In this document: positions 53,252 to 63,132 of the stretch, in pieces
Numbering within the stretch: position 1 is the first letter of the stretch
Layout of the letters: each line of letters begins with the position of its first letter
Assembly: GCF_025642155.1 (NCBI RefSeq)
Contig: NZ_CP106798.1
Location: 1,612,001-1,676,000, forward strand
Direction: 5' to 3'
Origin: Streptomyces sp. HUAS 15-9
Lineage (GTDB): Bacteria; Actinomycetota; Actinomycetes; Streptomycetales; Streptomycetaceae
DNA: 64,000 nt
Program-made: the position numbers and the translations under genes
Notes under the pieces: generated by a model
Database searches by the model: none
What the model saw: the letters and a program-made list of their open reading frames with translations, nothing else
Told to the model about the DNA's origin: nothing

Positions 53252-53800
53252 TCATGTCGTCGGCCACGCCTCTGCCAGCATCTTTCTCGTGTCGGCCAGG
53301 AGCTGTGGGAGCACCTTGGTGTGGCCGACTACCGGCATGAAGTTCGTGTCGCCGCCCCAGCGGGGGACGATGTGCTGGTGGAGGTGGGCCGCGATGCCCG
53401 CGCCCGCGACGGTGCCCTGGTTCATGCCGATGTTGAAGCCGTGGGCGCCGGAGGCGGTGCGCAGGGCCGTCATGGCCTGCTTGGTCAGCTCGGCGAGCTC
53501 GGCGGTCTCCGGGCCGGTCAGATCCGTGTAGTCGGCGACGTGGCGGTACGGCACCGTCATCAGGTGCCCACCGTTGTACGGGTAGAGGTTCAGCACCGCG
53601 TAGACCTGTTCGCCCCGGCGAACGATCAGACCGTCCTCGTCGGACTTGGCCGGGATCGAGCAGAACGGGCAGCCGTCGTCGGCACCCGGGCCGCTCGGCT
53701 TGTTCTCGCCCTGGATGTAGGCCATCCGGTGGGGCGTCCACAGGCGCTGGAACGCGTCCTGCGTCCCCACTCCGATCTGCTGCTCCGGCTCACTCGTCAT
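53252..53800 (-). CDS. HIT-family hydrolase/phosphorylase
   Basis: 182 aa. Histidine triad HLHQHIVPRW near residue 140, preceded by NQGTVAGAGIAA; a Cys-rich zinc-type motif GCPFCSIP near residue 44. This form resembles mycobacterial AP4A phosphorylase-type proteins. ATG 53800 or 53812 are both possible (adds MLRS). Lies after thrS on the same strand but behind its terminator. Confidence 0.93.
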   Translation of the reverse strand: MTSEPEQQIGVGTQDAFQRLWTPHRMAYIQGENKPSGPGADDGCPFCSIPAKSDEDGLIVRRGEQVYAVLNLYPYNGGHLMTVPYRHVADYTDLTGPETAELAELTKQAMTALRTASGAHGFNIGMNQGTVAGAGIAAHLHQHIVPRWGGDTNFMPVVGHTKVLPQLLADTRKMLAEAWPTT

Positions 53801-53866
53801 GCTACGCAGCATATGGCTTCGCCCGTTCGTGGCGTGTCGCCGGGGCGTCGCGGGACGGGAAGGGCA

Positions 53867-53901
53867 GGGCCCCGGCCGATGTCGTCCATCCGCCGGGGCC
53901 C
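53867..53901 (-). terminator. Terminator after thrS
   Basis: gggccccggc / gccggggccc, 10-bp perfect stem with a 15-nt loop, 15 nt past the thrS stop. Confidence 0.7.
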
Positions 53902-53915
53902 CGAGGTGAGCAGGG

Positions 53916-55892
<1,977 letters not shown>

Positions 55893-56036
55893 CGGTCTCT
55901 CCTGACTGCAGGTGGGGTGCGGCGCCATACCGGGAGCGCGCGCAATAGGGGATCGTACCGACCCGGACCGGCCGACCGCGAAACGGTCACCCACAGTCCC
56001 CGGCCGGTCGCAACCCCGCGCCGGTCGCGGCCGCCC

Positions 56037-57280
56037 TCAGTCGCAGTCCTCCCCGCTGCACGCCTCCTCGAAGAAGGCCCCCCCTTCGGTGTGCTCCTGG
56101 ATCGACTTCAGCAGCCGGTCCCGCTCGGCCTCGTCCACCTGCACCGGTACGACCCCACAGGCCCCGGTCAGCCGCCGGAAGCCGCCGCGGCTCTCCAGGC
56201 GCCCCTGCACCCGCACCGGCAGCCCGACGAGGTGGGCGTGCCCGGCTGTCCGGTAGTCCTCCTCGTCCAGCGTCACACGGACGTGCGGCACCTCGGCGCC
56301 CGCGAGCACCCGCAGCCGTACGCTGCCCTCGCCGCGCGGCCCCGACCGTCGCATCCGGACGACGGAACCGGTGATCCGCACCGGCACGGACGGTTCGTCG
56401 CGCAGAAAGCGGGCGCCGGCCTCGCGCAGGACGGGCAGGTCGCCGGGCGAGAACTCGACCGGCTCGGCGGAGGCCGCGCAGTCCTCCGGGACGCCCGCGG
56501 CCGGCGCCCACTCGACGGCGATCCGGGCCCCCTCCGTGCCGCGCACCAGGGAGACGAGGGACTCGGTGAGCTCCCGGCTGACGCCGGCCTCGACCGCGCC
56601 GTCGAAGGCGTCCATGCCGCCGGTGGCCCGCTGGTAGTCGATGGCCTCGCGGATGGCGTACAGGGCCTGCTGGAGGCGTACGGCGAGCGGGCGCCCGGCG
56701 GCCACGGGGGCGAAGGCGGTGAGCCTGCGGCCGCCGGTCGCCGAGCCGACCAGGACGTCTCCAGCGTCGCGGCCGCCGCCCTGCGGTGCCGGGCGCCGTA
56801 GTAGCCCGCACGCGCGCGTGTGGCGAGCGCGGCCGCGAGCAGCATCTGCCGGGCGGCCGTGCGCAACTGCTCCTCGACCGTCCAGGGCGCGGTGTCCACC
56901 GGTCCGGCCGGCACGTCCCGCCACCAGCGGATCTCGTCGCTGGGCACGGCGAGTCCGACAAGGACCTCGCGCGCCGAGGGGTTGCCGCTGCGGGACAGGG
57001 CGATCAGGGCCTCGCCGAGCAGGTCGTCGCTGTCGGGGAAGGCCCGGCTCTCGGGCACCAGCAGGCTGGTCCCGCCGCCGCCCGGCCCGGGCGGGGTCCA
57101 GCGGCCGTAGCGCCCGGGGGCGCCTCCGCGCCGCTGCCAGCCGTGCCGGTGCAGCAGGGCGCCGAGCACGGCGGGGTCGACCTCGGCGGGGTCGGGGGGA
57201 CGGTTCCAGCGGGCGGCGTCCCCGGTGACGGGATGCGGCCTGCCCTCCCGCAGGGGCTCGTCGTACGGACGGTCCCTCAT
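56037..57280 (-). pseudogene. Hypothetical protein gene with internal frameshift (DUF4365 partner)
   Basis: From ATG 57280 the frame reads RDRPYDEPLREGRPHPVTGD through RARAGYYGARHRRAAAA, then loses sense; from about 56775 another frame continues DVLVGSATGGRRLTAFAPV to the TGA at 56037 (EEACSGEDCD). The total (1,244 nt) fits one missing base near 56757-56790. Intact it would be about 414 aa, with an OB-like C-terminal part (VPVRITGSVVRMRR). Its ATG overlaps the DUF4365 stop (ATGA). The cause may be sequencing error or real mutation. Function unknown. Confidence 0.75.
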
Positions 57281-57843
57281 GGTCTGCCTCCCGTCCCGAC
57301 CCGCGTCATGATCTCGCACAGCGCCCGGTCGTCGAAGATGCGCGAGGTCGGGATCCGCACGGTGGTCCGGTGCCGGCCGGTGATCGCGTGGCCGGCCAGG
57401 TTGACCCAGTAGCAGCAGTGCCGCAGATCGAGCCGGTCGTGGCTGGCGCGCAGCCAGTCGTCCTGGGAGCGCGGCACCAGCATCACGACGATGATCTTGT
57501 GCACCGAGACCGGGGTGCGGGCGAGCTTGCGCAGATGGTCGTTGTCGAGCGTGAAGGAGAAGAAGCGGCCCGGCGGGTTCGGCGCGATCTGGTACGTGCA
57601 CTTCAGCTGCACCTTGATGGTCACCTCGTCGTCGACGGTGTGCCCGGGTGAGCCATGGCTGACGTGCCAGTCGATGCCGTTGTCCGGGAACGGCTGCGAC
57701 AGCGAGCAGCCGGCCGCCGCGGCGACCGCGTGCAGATATCCGACCTGCAGTGTCTCCATGCAGGCGGTGGTGGCGAGTGTGCCGCGATGGGGTGCCGTCC
57801 GTTCGGGCAGCAGCCCGCCCCGCTCGGGCTGCGCTATCACCAT
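57277..57843 (-). CDS. DUF4365 protein (PD-(D/E)XK nuclease-like)
   Basis: 188 aa. Contains GIDWHVSHGS and IKVQLKCTYQ, which match the conserved D and QxK of DUF4365, a family with a restriction-endonuclease-like fold. ATG 57843 (MVIAQPERG). The downstream gene starts within its stop (ATGA). Divergent from a DEDDh exonuclease gene 168 nt away. Function unproven; a nucleic-acid role is likely by fold. Confidence 0.85.
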   Translation of the reverse strand: MVIAQPERGGLLPERTAPHRGTLATTACMETLQVGYLHAVAAAAGCSLSQPFPDNGIDWHVSHGSPGHTVDDEVTIKVQLKCTYQIAPNPPGRFFSFTLDNDHLRKLARTPVSVHKIIVVMLVPRSQDDWLRASHDRLDLRHCCYWVNLAGHAITGRHRTTVRIPTSRIFDDRALCEIMTRVGTGGRP

Positions 57844-58011
57844 GACCAACAGCCTTCCAAGCCAAGTGTTTCCCCGCTGCGGGCCGCTGAACTGCAAAGA
57901 CCCGCACTCCTGTTGTGTCCTTCCGGCGTACGGCGCAAACAGCCCGGGTATCACCAAACAGGCAGAAGACGGGACGTCAGCTGCCGTGGGTGAACGAGGA
58001 GTTGTGGTGCG

Positions 58012-58737
58012 ATGACGAGCTGGTACGAGGGGCCGCTGGCCGCCTTCGACACGGAGACCACCGGCGTGGACGTCGAGACCGACCGGATCGTGTCGGCCGC
58101 CGTCGTGGTCCAGGACGCCCCGGGGACCCGGCCCCGGGTGACCCGTTGGCTGGTCAACCCGGGTGTGCCGGTGCCGGAGGCGGCGACGGCGGTGCACGGG
58201 CTGACGGAGGAACACCTGCAGCGCAACGGCCGCTGGCCGGCGCCGGTGATGTTCGAGATAGCGGAGGAGCTGGCCGAGCACGCGACCATGCACCGCCCGC
58301 TGGTGGTGATGAACGCGCCGTTCGATCTGACGCTCCTGGACCGCGAGTTGCGCCGCCACCGCGCCTCGTCGCTCGACCGCTGGTTTGACTCGTCACCGCT
58401 CTTGGTGCTCGACCCGCGGGTCCTGGACAAGCACCTAGACCGCTACCGCAAGGGCCGCCGCACGCTGACCGACCTGTGCGCGCACTACGGCGTCGTACTG
58501 GAGGGCGCGCACGACGCGGGCGCGGACGCGCTGGCCGCGCTGGAAGTCGTACGGGCGCTCGGACGGCGCTTCGCGACCCGGCTGGAGCGCCTCTCCCCCG
58601 CCGAGCTGCACACCCTGCAGACCACCTGGCACGCGGCACAGGCCCGCGGCCTGCAGGCGTGGTTCGCGCGCAGCGGTTCGGACGAGGCGGTGAGCACCGA
58701 CTGGCCGTTGCGCCCGGAGCTGCCGGCGGCGGCGTAG
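58012..58737 (+). CDS. DEDDh 3'-5' exonuclease (DnaQ-like)
   Basis: 241 aa. ExoI FDTETTGVD near residue 13, helix VHGLTEEHLQ, ExoII MNAPFDLTLLDRE, ExoIII AHDAGADALAALEVV with His. A polar C-terminal region of ~60 residues follows. ATG 58012 has GAGGAG 12 nt upstream. Not next to polymerase genes. Broad proofreading-type DNase or RNase; substrate unknown. Confidence 0.94.
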   Translation: MTSWYEGPLAAFDTETTGVDVETDRIVSAAVVVQDAPGTRPRVTRWLVNPGVPVPEAATAVHGLTEEHLQRNGRWPAPVMFEIAEELAEHATMHRPLVVMNAPFDLTLLDRELRRHRASSLDRWFDSSPLLVLDPRVLDKHLDRYRKGRRTLTDLCAHYGVVLEGAHDAGADALAALEVVRALGRRFATRLERLSPAELHTLQTTWHAAQARGLQAWFARSGSDEAVSTDWPLRPELPAAA

Positions 58738-58782
58738 CGGCTCGAGGGCCTGGCAACGGACCCCCGTAGCAAGCCAGCAAAA

Positions 58783-58811
58783 GAGCCGGTCCGCGAGTTG
58801 CGGACCGGCTC
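58783..58811 (-). terminator. Terminator after tRNA-Val
   Basis: gagccggtccgc and its exact complement, 12 bp, loop gagtt. On the minus strand followed by TTTTGC, a proper intrinsic terminator 9 nt past the tRNA. Confidence 0.85.
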
Positions 58812-58819
58812 CTTCCCGG

Positions 58820-58891
58820 TGGGCGATACTGGGTTCGAACCAGTGACCTCTTCGGTGTGAACGAAGCGCTCTCCCACTGAGCTAATCGCCC
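58820..58891 (-). tRNA. tRNA-Val (CAC)
   Basis: 72 nt. Acceptor GGGCGAT pairs with ATCGCCC; D-arm GCTC/GAGC; anticodon stem CTTCG/CGAAG with loop TTCACAC giving anticodon CAC; T-arm ACTGG-TTCGAAC-CCAGT; discriminator A. CCA is not encoded (CCG follows). No variable-arm extension. Confidence 0.97.
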
Positions 58892-58930
58892 GGGAACGAA
58901 CTGAACAATACAGGTCCGGGCGGGCTTCCT

Positions 58931-59377
58931 TCAAACCGCTTCGAGGTACGCAGCCAGGCCGCGCCGCCCGGCCCGCATCATCAGCCGGTGGTTGACGCGG
59001 AAGAACGGGCGTCCGGGCACGGCCAGTCGCCTCAGCAGGGGCTTGCTGACGTCGACCACCTGGTCGTAGCGGGCGAGGGTGCCGGAGCCGTCGGGGGTGA
59101 CGGTCCAGCGGGCCCAGCCGTCCATGTCGCCGGACAGCGCCGTCTCCAGGACCCCGGCGGCCGGGTCGCGGCGCACCTCGCGCGCGGTGACGGTCAGGTC
59201 GTACGGGAGGAACGCGCGGATGGTGAACAGGCCCGTGGTGTCGTCGAGACGGTGTACCGAGCGCACCTGGGGCCACCAGCTCGGATAGTCCTCGGGTCGC
59301 TCCAGCGCTCCGTAGACGACGCCGGCCGGCGCGGTCAGGGACCAGAGACTGAGGAAGCGGTAGTGGGTCCAGTCCAT
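58931..59377 (-). CDS. SRPBCC (START-like) ligand-binding protein
   Basis: 148 aa. N-terminal HYRFLSLWSLTAPAGVVY and WWPQVRSVHRLD, typical polyketide-cyclase/dehydrase-family start, then beta strands VTAREVRRDPAAGVLETAL and a long C-terminal helix rich in Arg (LMMRAGRRGLAAYLEAV). ATG 59377. Ligand unknown. Divergent from the large membrane protein gene. Confidence 0.9.
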   Translation of the reverse strand: MDWTHYRFLSLWSLTAPAGVVYGALERPEDYPSWWPQVRSVHRLDDTTGLFTIRAFLPYDLTVTAREVRRDPAAGVLETALSGDMDGWARWTVTPDGSGTLARYDQVVDVSKPLLRRLAVPGRPFFRVNHRLMMRAGRRGLAAYLEAV

Positions 59378-59479
59378 GGGCGGAGTCTGCCCGTACCCAG
59401 CGCTTCGCACCGGGATCTGAGTACGTTCTGAGTACGCGCACTCATGCCGGGTGACGTGACGCGGACCACACTCCAGAGC

Positions 59480-61900
59480 ATGACGTACCCCCCGCCCCCG
59501 GCCGAGGAGCTGCGGCTCATCGATGCGGAGTTGTGGCAACTCGACGCCCGCCGGGCCCAGTTGCTGACCCGTCGCGCCTGGCTGGTCGCCGCCCTGCACC
59601 GTCCGGTGCCGCCGATACCCCTCGCGCCGCCGCGCCCCGAGGCCTCCGCGCCGCGCGTCCAGAATGTGCTGCTCATGCTCGGCGGTGTGCTCCTGACCAT
59701 CGCGGCGGTGGCGTTCACGCTGGTCAGCTGGGGGCACCTGGGCATCGCCGGACGGGCCCTGGTGCTCGGCGCGGTCACCCTGGCCGCGCTCGCGGCGCCG
59801 GTGGCGCTGCTGAAGCGGGGGCTCGGGTCGACGGCCGAGTCGGTGGCGGGTCTGGGTCTCGCGCTGACCGTGCTCGACGCGTACGCGCTGCACGAGGTGG
59901 CGTTCACCGGCACGGGCGGCACGGCGTACGCGGCGCTCGCCGCGGCGGCACTGGCGGGGCTGTGGGCGGCGTACGGGCTGCCGCCTCTGACGGCACCGCT
60001 GCGCACGCCCGTTCCCGCCGCGCTGCTCTCGGCCCAACTCCCGCTGCTCCTCTGGGCGATAGCGGTGGGCAGCGGCCCGTACCGCATCGCGTCGGCACTC
60101 CTGGCGACGGCCGGATTCGACACGGTCGTGGCACTCGTGAGCACCACCCAGGCCGTCCGCCTCGTCGCCGCCCTCGGCGCTTGCGGCACGGGCGGCCTCG
60201 GCGCATGGACGGCCGGCTGGCTCTCCTGGGACGCAGCCGGCCCGAGCGCCGCCGCCCGTGCGGCGGCGCTCCTCGCCCTCGCGGCGGTGATCGTGCTCGG
60301 CGCCGCCTGGCGCCTGGAGCGGCCGGTCACCGCCGCGAGTGGCGCTGTGGCGGGAGGTCTGCTGCTGGTGACGGCGTTCGGCGGCCTCCTGCGCGTGACG
60401 CTGCCGGACGACTGGACGGTGCCCGGCCATCTGGCCCTGGGCGTCGCCCTGTTGGCGGCCGTACGAGCACCACTCCCCGAGCCCGTACGCCGTGGTCTTT
60501 TCCTGGCCTCGGGCGGCGTCCAGGCCATGGCGCTGCTGTGGACCGTCCCGTTGGCCGCCGTCACCCTCCTGGGCCCCGCCGCCTGGGCGACGCACGTCTG
60601 GTCCGGTGCCCCGTCCGACGCGCGCGCCACGGTGACGGCCGACGCGCCGTGGCCGCCGCACGCGGTGGCGGTGCCGGTCGTCCTCGCGGTCGTCACCGCC
60701 GTGCTGATGCTGGCGGTTCGCGACACGATCTGGCGCCCCCGGGCCCTCGCCGGCGCCCTGACCCTGGTGTGGGCCACGGTTCTCGTCCTCCCGGCGGTGC
60801 TCCAACTGCCGTATGCCGCCGGGCTGTCGATCCAGGGGGTCACCACGGCGGCAGCGCTGCTGGCGGCCGTGTCCCGACGCCGCCACGCGCCCGAGCAGGA
60901 GCCCGACCAGGAGTCCGAGCGCCCACCCGCGCAGCCGACCACCTACCCGCCCGCGCAGGTGACCGCCCTGGTCCTCGCGCTCCTCACCTCCCTCGCCCTG
61001 TCCTTCGGCGCGCTCGCGACACGAACGGCGACCCTGACGGTGCTCGGCGCCCTGACGGCGCTGTTCGCGGGGGCGTCCCTCGTCTCGCGTCTCGCCCCGG
61101 TCACGGCCCCCGCCGCGCTCGCCCACGCCACCGCGCTCGCCGTCGCCACGGGCGCCGTCGCCGACTGGCAGCCGTCGCACACGGCCCTGCTCGTGCTGGC
61201 GGTCCCCCTGGCCGCCGCGCTCCTCGCCGCGCGTCTCGGCGACTCCCCGGCGGCCGTCCCGGTGGAGGCGGCGGGAGCGGCGGCCGGACTGCTCGCGACC
61301 GGGCTCGCCCGCACCGACCCGCCGATGCTGGCCCTGGTGCTCGGCCTGTGCGCGGTGATCACCGCGGGCGTGGCGATCCGCCCCGGCCGCCGCCCCGTCG
61401 GCTACGCGTCCGCGGCCCTGTTCGCCCTGGCCGCCTGGGTACGGCTGGCGTCCTGGGGTGTCGTGGCCCCCGAGGCGTACACGCTCCCCGTCACCGTCCC
61501 GGCGCTGATCATCGGCGTACTGCGCAGGCGGCACGATCCGCGGACCTCGTCCTGGACGGCGTACGGCGCCGCACTCGCCGCCACCTTGCTGCCGAGCGTC
61601 GCCGCCGCCTGGGGCGATCCGCACTGGACCCGTCCCCTGCTGCTGGGCACGGCGGCGCTCCTGCTCACCCTGCTGGGCGCCCGGCACCGGCTGCAGGCGC
61701 CGCTCGTACTCGGTGGCGGCGTGCTCACGCTGGTCGCGCTGCACGAACTCGCCCCGTATCTGGTGCAGATGGCCGGCGCGCTGCCCCGCTGGGTGCCTCC
61801 CGCCCTCGCCGGGCTGCTCCTGCTCGCGCTCGGGGCGACGTACGAGCAGCGCATCCGGGACGTCCGGCGGGTGCGGGAGGTCCTGGGGAGGATGAACTGA
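59480..61900 (+). CDS. Polytopic membrane protein (SCO7613-type), function unknown
   Basis: 806 aa from ATG 59480 (MTYPPPPAEELRLID); starts at 59444 or 59456 are possible. An N-terminal helix with Arg (LRLIDAELWQLDARRAQLLT) precedes over 20 hydrophobic segments very rich in Ala and Leu, with one acidic/proline break near residue 480 (HAPEQEPDQESERPPAQPT). It ends in a charged helix (RIRDVRRVREVLGRM). The architecture matches a Streptomyces family of giant membrane proteins without known function. Stop is 4 nt from the convergent fragment. Confidence 0.85.
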   Translation: MTYPPPPAEELRLIDAELWQLDARRAQLLTRRAWLVAALHRPVPPIPLAPPRPEASAPRVQNVLLMLGGVLLTIAAVAFTLVSWGHLGIAGRALVLGAVTLAALAAPVALLKRGLGSTAESVAGLGLALTVLDAYALHEVAFTGTGGTAYAALAAAALAGLWAAYGLPPLTAPLRTPVPAALLSAQLPLLLWAIAVGSGPYRIASALLATAGFDTVVALVSTTQAVRLVAALGACGTGGLGAWTAGWLSWDAAGPSAAARAAALLALAAVIVLGAAWRLERPVTAASGAVAGGLLLVTAFGGLLRVTLPDDWTVPGHLALGVALLAAVRAPLPEPVRRGLFLASGGVQAMALLWTVPLAAVTLLGPAAWATHVWSGAPSDARATVTADAPWPPHAVAVPVVLAVVTAVLMLAVRDTIWRPRALAGALTLVWATVLVLPAVLQLPYAAGLSIQGVTTAAALLAAVSRRRHAPEQEPDQESERPPAQPTTYPPAQVTALVLALLTSLALSFGALATRTATLTVLGALTALFAGASLVSRLAPVTAPAALAHATALAVATGAVADWQPSHTALLVLAVPLAAALLAARLGDSPAAVPVEAAGAAAGLLATGLARTDPPMLALVLGLCAVITAGVAIRPGRRPVGYASAALFALAAWVRLASWGVVAPEAYTLPVTVPALIIGVLRRRHDPRTSSWTAYGAALAATLLPSVAAAWGDPHWTRPLLLGTAALLLTLLGARHRLQAPLVLGGGVLTLVALHELAPYLVQMAGALPRWVPPALAGLLLLALGATYEQRIRDVRRVREVLGRMN

Positions 61901-61904
61901 GCGG

Positions 61905-62855
61905 TTACGACGGCATCCTGTCGCCGAGCAGCGCCAGGTTCTCGATGGCGGCGAGGCCGTAGAGCGCGGTGTCGTTCGAGGACACCCAGCTCGCCTCGCC
62001 GCCCTCGACCAGCGTGGCCGGGCCGGTCAGCCGCTCCGTCCTCCACGGCGAGGATTCCGCGTAGCCGTCAAACTTCGTCCAGGCGCGCTTGGCGAGCGTC
62101 GCGTCGCCGGTCTGTACGGCGGCGTAGGCGTCGAGGCGGGAGTGACCCTGGAAGAGCAGCAGGGTGCCGAAGTTGGAGCCGTAACGGGCCGTCTGCTCGG
62201 CCTTGGTGGCGTTGAAGCAGCGGCAGTAGTCGAGGTAGGCATCCTTGAACCGCGGCATGTCGACGAGGTGGATGAGCTCGGCGCACAGTTCGTTGAGGCC
62301 GGAGACGGCGGAGAGGTGGGGCACCGAGACCACGGGCGTGTCGGCGACGGCGAACCTGCCGGTGTCGAGGTCGTACAGACCGCTGCCCTGCACGAAGCCG
62401 TTGGGCTGGGCGGCGATGGTCTCCAGGGTTGACAGCACGCGCGCCTTGGCCTTCTCCCACTTGGGGCCCTTGCGCTCCCACTCGGTCAGCCAGGCCGACA
62501 CCAGTCCGCTCCAGTCGGTGCCGAAGCCGATCGACAGGGCGTGCCGGTCGGGTGTGTACGGCTCGGTGCGGATCTTGCGGATCGGGTCGAGGACGAGGAA
62601 CGTCTCGTCGGAGTCGACATTGGCGTGCATGAGGTCGCCGACGCGCTCGTCGGCGGTGAGGAAGTAGTAGTAGTAGCGCCGGTAGGTGGTGTTGGCGATG
62701 CGCTGCTGCTTGGCGCTGTCGGCGAAGTGCTGCACGCCGTGCCGGGTACCGAGTCCGGCCCATTCGCCCAGGTGGTAGACGTCGACCTCGCCGGTGTGGC
62801 GGGTCATGGCCTCGGCGAAGCGGAAGATGTCGGCGCGGCCGGAGCGCAGATACCT
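61905..62855 (-). pseudogene. 3' fragment of a secreted carbohydrate-active enzyme (rhamnogalacturonan lyase-like)
   Basis: About 315 codons in frame, from RYLRSGRADIFRFAEAMTRH to NLALLGDRMPS, with no start of its own near the break. Aromatic/charged motifs (EVDVYHLGEW, RRYYYYFLTADERVGDL, FVLDPIRKIR) match the C-terminal toroid region of PcRGLX-like exo-acting lyases as I recall. Upstream it runs directly into a permease fragment. Family assignment is moderate; truncation is clear. Confidence 0.75.
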
Positions 62856-62877
62856 ACTGCGGTCCCGCCGACGCCAC

Positions 62878-63121
62878 CGGTGAAGTTGTCGAACCCGACC
62901 CACTTCGGGGTGTTGAAGAGGTTGTAGTCCGTGAAGGCGAAGTAGAGCGAGGCGACCATCGGGCCCGCGGTCAGCAGCAGGAAGCCGGCGATCCACGGGG
63001 ACATGAACAAGTAGCCGGCGAGGTTCTCCTGGCGGCCCCGGCGCCCCCGCCGCCCCCTGGCCGTGGGGGCGGCGGCACGGGTCTTCCGGGCGGCGGGCAC
63101 GGATTCCTTGACGAGCGTCAC
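62878..63121 (-). pseudogene. 5' fragment of a sugar ABC transporter permease
   Basis: From GTG 63121 (VTLVKESVPAARK), basic head, then the first helix GYLFMSPWIAGFLLLTAGPM and FAFTDYNLFNTPKWVGFDNF, standard for MalF/UgpA-type permeases. Family similarity stops at FTG (about 62878); a normal permease has ~230 more residues. It starts 11 nt after the binding-protein stop, so they were one operon. Confidence 0.88.
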
Positions 63122-63132
63122 GGAGGTTCCCT

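Noticed and set aside
55893..56036. T-box leader upstream of thrS
   Set aside because: Only 144 nt, no T-box consensus or specifier stem seen.
56750..56800. Programmed ribosomal frameshift in the DUF4365 partner
   Set aside because: No slippery heptamer or downstream pseudoknot recognised; a lost base is simpler.
58931..61744. A 937-codon open frame antisense to the large membrane protein
   Set aside because: Its upstream part is Arg/Gly/Gln-rich antisense of a GC-rich gene with no domain; only the last 149 codons (SRPBCC protein) look real.
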